Below are positions 60,691 to 64,000 of a stretch of 64,000 nucleotides of DNA, one piece after another. A program made the translations under genes and the position numbers. The notes beneath the pieces were generated by a model. That model did no database searches. It was not told the DNA's origin and worked only from the letters and a program-made list of their open reading frames with translations. Within the stretch, counting starts at the first letter, position 1, and the number at the start of each line of letters is the position of its first letter. Source of the DNA: CAYUKK01 sp964445305 (lineage in GTDB: Bacteria; Acidobacteriota; Aminicenantia; Aminicenantales; UBA8522); NCBI GenBank assembly GCA_964445305.1, contig CAYUKK010000022.1, positions 5,224 to 69,223 on the forward strand, in the 5' to 3' direction.

Positions 60691-61557
60691 ATGACGGATT
60701 TCTGGGGAGCGGTAAAAAAAAGCCAGTCCTATGACCTGGCCATCATCGGCGTGCCATTTGATGAGAAGTCTTGTTTCCTGCGGGGAGCAGCTCTGGGACC
60801 AGCCGCCATCCGGGCGGCCTCGACAGGTAAGGCGCTGAACCCCTTCACGGAACTGGGGGTCAACCTGGAGGAGGAGACTGTCCTTATCGATTGGGGTGAT
60901 GTGGATACTTCGGGAGACGTGGATAAGACTTTTAGCCGAATTGAAGACGCGGTCAAGGAAGTCGCAGGCAAGAAGGGCAAGCCGATTGTTCTCGGTGGCG
61001 ATCACTCCATCACCTATCCAGTGGTGAAAGCTCTGGCGCGGAAATACCGGCAGCTTTCCATCCTCCATTTTGACGCTCACCCCGACCTTTATGAAGAACT
61101 CTACGGGGATCGGTACTCCCACGCCTGTCCTTTTGCCAGAATCATGGAGGAAGGGCTGGCCAGAGAGCTAGTCCAGGTCGGTATCCGGGCCGCTACCCGA
61201 GAGCAGAGGGACAAAGCCCGGCGTCACGGCGTGCGGATGATCGAAATGAAGGACATGGGGCCGGAGTTGCAGCTGAAATTTGAGTCACCGCTCTATATTT
61301 CTTTCGACCTGGATGCTCTGGACCCCGCTTTCGCGCCCGGTGTGAGCCACCATGAACCGGGCGGGATGACGATGCGGCAGGCCATCGATATCATCCATTC
61401 ATTGAGGGCAGAGGTTATCGGCCTGGATGTCGTTGAGCTCAACCCGACCCGAGACCCGTCCGGAATAACCGCGGCCGCGGCTGTCAAAATCATTAAGGAA
61501 GTGGCTGGCCGGATGGTAGGAAAGGATTATCCGTCGTCAAAAAAGCGGTCCGTCTGA
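60691..61557 (+). CDS. speB: Agmatinase (ureohydrolase family)
   Basis: A 288-residue binuclear Mn enzyme. Ligands are complete: H105 in GGDHS, D128/H130/D132 in DAHPD, D206/D208 in DLDALDP. Hydrolyses agmatine to putrescine and urea; arginase or guanidinobutyrase cannot be fully excluded. With SpeD at 10.5 kb, a spermidine route from arginine is suggested. The ATG at 60691 is preferred (GGAGGGGAGCGG upstream) over an in-frame start inside the MEMO gene. Confidence 0.9.
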   Translation: MTDFWGAVKKSQSYDLAIIGVPFDEKSCFLRGAALGPAAIRAASTGKALNPFTELGVNLEEETVLIDWGDVDTSGDVDKTFSRIEDAVKEVAGKKGKPIVLGGDHSITYPVVKALARKYRQLSILHFDAHPDLYEELYGDRYSHACPFARIMEEGLARELVQVGIRAATREQRDKARRHGVRMIEMKDMGPELQLKFESPLYISFDLDALDPAFAPGVSHHEPGGMTMRQAIDIIHSLRAEVIGLDVVELNPTRDPSGITAAAAVKIIKEVAGRMVGKDYPSSKKRSV

Positions 61558-61605
61558 GTGGATGGAGAGCGAAGAGGAAGACCATCATCGGCGGGAGGTT
61601 TTTCC

Positions 61606-63078
61606 GTGGCTAAACGATTTTCTTTTCTTCTTTCTGTCGTTCTTTTGCCGATAGTTGTTACGAGCGCGCCGGACGTCGACTTCGACAAGTACTTCATTGA
61701 CCGGACGATGCGGGTCGATTATTTTCATGTCGGCGATGCGACGAGCGAGTTCATCACCCTGGATAGAGTTTATGAGCAGGGGAGCTGGGCTGGCAGCCTG
61801 AAGAATTTGATCGACCGTCTCAACCTTGGCCGCTACGCCGCCAAGGTTTATGATGGGGCTTCGGGAGGGCTCATTTTTTCGCGAGGCTTCGATAGTTATT
61901 TCGGCGAATACAAGACAACAGGTCCCGCTCTCAGGGGGGTCAAGCGGACCTACCATGAGTCGATTCTTTTGCCTTTTCCCAAGGACAAAGTGACCTTGAC
62001 CATCGAGGGCCGTGACAAGAACAATCAACTCCAGCCAATCTTTAGGACCGAGATCGACCCGCTGGACATCTCGATCGCTAAGGAAGGGCTGATGCCCGGG
62101 GTAAAGGTCTTCCAGGTTCTTAAGAGTGGCGACTCGCACGCGAAAGTTGACATCGCTTTTGTGGCTGAGGGTTATACACTTTTGGAGGAGAAAAAATTTA
62201 TCGCCGACCTGAAACGGATAACCGAGATCTTCTTCACTCACGAGCCTTATCGAAGTCACCCCCACCTTTTTAACCTTTTCGGCGTTTTCAAGGCTTCGGC
62301 GGAAAGTGGCTGCGATGAACCCAGCCATGGGAGCTATAAGAATACCGCCCTCGGCGCTTCTTTCGATTCTCTGGGCTCTGAGCGTTATGTTCTGACAGAG
62401 GATAACCGCAGCCTCCGCGACATCGCCGCTCACGTCCCCTACGATTCGCTCGTTCTCGTCATCAACCATACCCGCTATGGCGGGGGCGGAATTTATAACC
62501 TCTTCTGCACCTTCACCGTGGATAACCAATGGACAGACTATCTTTTCCTCCATGAGTTCGGCCATTCCTTTGCCGGGCTGGCCGATGAATACTACACCTC
62601 GTCGGTTGCCTACAACGAATTCTATCCGCGAGGTGTCGAGCCTCTCGAGCCCAATATCACTGCCCTTCTTGACCCTAAGCAACTCAAGTGGAAGGACCTG
62701 GTCACACCAGGCATTGAAATCCCGACGCCATGGGAGAAAGAAGAATTCGACAAGATGGACATGGCCTACCAAAAAATCCGGCAGGAGATCAACGAGAAGA
62801 TTGCGGCCATGAAGCGGGCTGGAGCGCCGCGCGCCGATATCGAAAGAGCGGAGCAGGAGTCAGAAAAGCTTTCCCGCGAGCATGCGGCGAGAGTGGATGA
62901 GTTCTTGCGGCGAAGCAAATACTGGGGAAAGATCGGGGCCATGGAGGGCGCAGGCTACGCCGCTCAGGGGCTGTATCGACCGGCGGTTGACTGTCTCATG
63001 TTCACCAAAGGGGCCAAGCCTTTCTGCCGGGTGTGCGAGCAGGCTGTTCTTCGGGTCATCCGCTTCTATGCGGAGTGA
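61606..63078 (+). CDS. Secreted M64-family zinc peptidase
   Basis: A 490-residue exported peptidase. Signal peptide: MAKRFSFLLSVVLLPIVVTS. Zinc site H316-E317-x-x-H320 with a following D327 in HEFGHSFAGLADEYY, the M64 (IgA peptidase) motif. AEGYTLLEEKKFIADL is the family's earlier hallmark. GTG start at 61606 has GGAGG 7 nt upstream and the signal begins there. A coiled, charged insert (about 385-440; KIAAMKRAGAPRAD) is unusual. Substrate unknown. Confidence 0.9.
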   Translation: MAKRFSFLLSVVLLPIVVTSAPDVDFDKYFIDRTMRVDYFHVGDATSEFITLDRVYEQGSWAGSLKNLIDRLNLGRYAAKVYDGASGGLIFSRGFDSYFGEYKTTGPALRGVKRTYHESILLPFPKDKVTLTIEGRDKNNQLQPIFRTEIDPLDISIAKEGLMPGVKVFQVLKSGDSHAKVDIAFVAEGYTLLEEKKFIADLKRITEIFFTHEPYRSHPHLFNLFGVFKASAESGCDEPSHGSYKNTALGASFDSLGSERYVLTEDNRSLRDIAAHVPYDSLVLVINHTRYGGGGIYNLFCTFTVDNQWTDYLFLHEFGHSFAGLADEYYTSSVAYNEFYPRGVEPLEPNITALLDPKQLKWKDLVTPGIEIPTPWEKEEFDKMDMAYQKIRQEINEKIAAMKRAGAPRADIERAEQESEKLSREHAARVDEFLRRSKYWGKIGAMEGAGYAAQGLYRPAVDCLMFTKGAKPFCRVCEQAVLRVIRFYAE

Positions 63079-63096
63079 AAAAGCTGAGGTTCTCCA

Positions 63097-63555
63097 TTAG
63101 ATCAGGGCGACAATTTTCTCCAGCCATTCCTTGTCTGTTTCGGTGAAAGCGTCGAATTCCCGGCTATCGACATCCAGAACTCCCCAAATTTTCCCTTCTT
63201 CATCGAAGAGGGGAACGACGATTTCGGAGTTGGAGCGGTTGTCGCAAGCGATGTGGCCAGGAAATTGATGGACATCGGGAACGATGACCGTGTGCCGACG
63301 GAGGATGCCCGCCCAGCAGACCCCTTTCTTTTTTTCCAGAAGGAGGCAGGCCAGAGTTCCCTGGTAAGGGCCGACAACCAGCTCGCCGTTGTCCAGAAGA
63401 TAGAAGCCGGTCCAGAAGAAGTGGGGCATTTTGTGATGGAGGAGGGCGGCGATGGTGGCCATCCGGGAGATTTTGTTTTTTGTTTTAAGAAATAGACCTT
63501 CGAGCTGAGCATAGATCCTGGCATAGCGCTTGGCTAAGTTTGTCGTTTTCGTCAT
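63097..63555 (-). CDS. msrC: Free methionine-(R)-sulfoxide reductase (GAF-domain fRMsr)
   Basis: A 152-residue GAF-fold enzyme reducing free Met-(R)-sulfoxide. All three cysteines of the E. coli enzyme are kept with identical spacing: C70, C80 and C104 (LACLLLE, GVCWAG, HIACDN). FWTGFYLLDNGELVVGP and VPDVHQFPGHIA are family signatures. Works with thioredoxin; fits the other redox-protection genes here. Confidence 0.95.
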   Translation of the reverse strand: MTKTTNLAKRYARIYAQLEGLFLKTKNKISRMATIAALLHHKMPHFFWTGFYLLDNGELVVGPYQGTLACLLLEKKKGVCWAGILRRHTVIVPDVHQFPGHIACDNRSNSEIVVPLFDEEGKIWGVLDVDSREFDAFTETDKEWLEKIVALI

Positions 63556-63631
63556 GACCGTTCTGAATCCTCAAATCAGAGTGCCGCTAATCTACCATGG
63601 GCTTGGCCCTCCGTCAAGAAGCCCACATCAA

Positions 63632-63811
63632 CCCGAAATTGCCGATCAAAGGACCCGACGGGTCCTGCGTGGTTCACCCCCAGCCAGGCTCGGAGTTGGG
63701 ATTGCGAAGCACGCTCGTTTCCCCAGCGAGGAAACTCGCTCCGACTCAGCCTTCGCTCTTCTCTCGCTTCGCTCGAGAAACCTTGCTCGCTCAGGCTTCG
63801 ATTGGCTTTCT
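63632..63811 (+). repeat. Dispersed structured repeat, copy 3 (truncated, about 180 bp)
   Basis: Matches the first half of copies 1 and 2 to the point GCTCAGGCTTCGA, then diverges. It begins with the perfect palindrome GGACCCGACGGGTCC and contains TCTCGCTTCGCTCGAGA, both able to form tight hairpins. A 1-bp deletion (CCTGCG versus CCTGTCG) breaks the frame seen in copies 1 and 2. Confidence 0.85.
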
Positions 63812-63862
63812 TGGCCAAGCCAGCACCTTTTTCTCCGATGGCATCGAACGCGCGGGGCGAAG

Positions 63863-63890
63863 TTGAGCGCCGACGGAATTCTGATATAAT
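63863..63890 (+). promoter_or_regulatory. Promoter of the gene running off the window
   Basis: TTGAGC (63863-63868), 16-bp spacer, extended -10 TGA-TATAAT (63882-63890). It lies about 50 bp past the repeat. Confidence 0.6.
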
Positions 63891-63958
63891 GAAAGAGATA
63901 ATTTCCTGAGCGGGCTTGAGTATTTTAAACAAAGTTGAGAACGATGTTGGAGGTGAGG

Positions 63959-64000
63959 ATGAAAAAGCGCCACGAGGGTCGACTGTTGGTCGGTTTGGGC
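63959..64000 (+). CDS. Start of an unidentified gene (partial)
   Basis: An ATG with AGGTGAGG directly upstream, reading MKKRHEGRLLVGLG and open to the window end. Too short to name; a basic N-terminus followed by small hydrophobics fits either a signal or a cytoplasmic protein. Confidence 0.45.
   Translation, partial: MKKRHEGRLLVGLG

Overview
The window looks like chromosomal DNA of a GC-rich, Gram-negative (diderm), probably anaerobic bacterium. An outer-membrane secretin with prepilin peptidase and pilus assembly genes shows a two-membrane envelope. A tungsten-type aldehyde:ferredoxin oxidoreductase, a PPi-type phosphofructokinase and an Fe-S cluster motif in TrpRS point to low-oxygen energy metabolism. 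Flavin reductase, a ferritin-like diiron protein and free-methionine-sulfoxide reductase suggest it copes with some oxygen. BNR propeller, GH127, ceramidase-like, M64, M1 and sulfatase-TPR genes with a cohesin-tailed secretin recall the Acidobacteriota/Aminicenantes group. That placement is inferred from gene content only; there is no rRNA here.

Layout. 1-6.3 kb: secreted polymer-degrading and hypothetical proteins. 6.3-8.2 kb: a LmbE-type deacetylase, a decayed oxidoreductase/aminotransferase chimera, and copy 1 of a dispersed repeat. 8.3-13.7 kb: glutamine synthetase divergent from an Lrp/AsnC regulator, then SpeD and an M1-type peptidase. 13.8-18.4 kb: an NtrC-type regulator, a PDZ-containing sensor kinase and a small membrane protein. 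18.6-26.1 kb: a type IV pilus/type II secretion operon (PilC, PilB, PilM, PilN, PilO, PilP-like, secretin). 26.2-27.5 kb: a membrane protein divergent from a THEP1-type NTPase. 27.6-28.0 kb: repeat copy 2. 28.0-33.8 kb: a tight operon of AOR, double class II aldolase, LutC and a LutB-LutA fusion. 33.9-36.2 kb: opposite-strand LsrF-like aldolase, zinc dehydrogenase and CbiX-like protein. 36.3-39.7 kb: broken sulfatase, repeat fragment, TrpRS, Nudix and HD proteins. 39.8-46.4 kb: site-2 protease, PolX, LigA, PPi-PFK. 46.5-52.0 kb: frameshifted TPR gene, Nramp-like transporter, tRNA-Met(CAT), TilS, AsnB. 52.0-57.4 kb: a glycosyltransferase-like membrane protein and an operon of ABC ATPase, permease, TPR/GspG-like protein and prepilin peptidase. 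57.4-63.6 kb: flavin reductase, ferritin-like protein, MEMO, agmatinase, M64 peptidase, fRMsr. 63.6-64 kb: repeat copy 3 and the start of a gene.

How parts may work together. The AOR/aldolase/Lut operon could turn a deoxy-sugar phosphate into lactaldehyde, then lactate, then pyruvate, feeding electrons to ferredoxin. SpeD and agmatinase belong to spermidine synthesis. The pilus operon, the prepilin peptidase and the neighbouring kinase/regulator pair are likely one secretion or motility programme. Many start regions have a -10 box so close to the start codon, with no Shine-Dalgarno, that leaderless or near-leaderless transcripts seem common. A structured intergenic repeat of about 180-335 bp occurs three times, plus one fragment.
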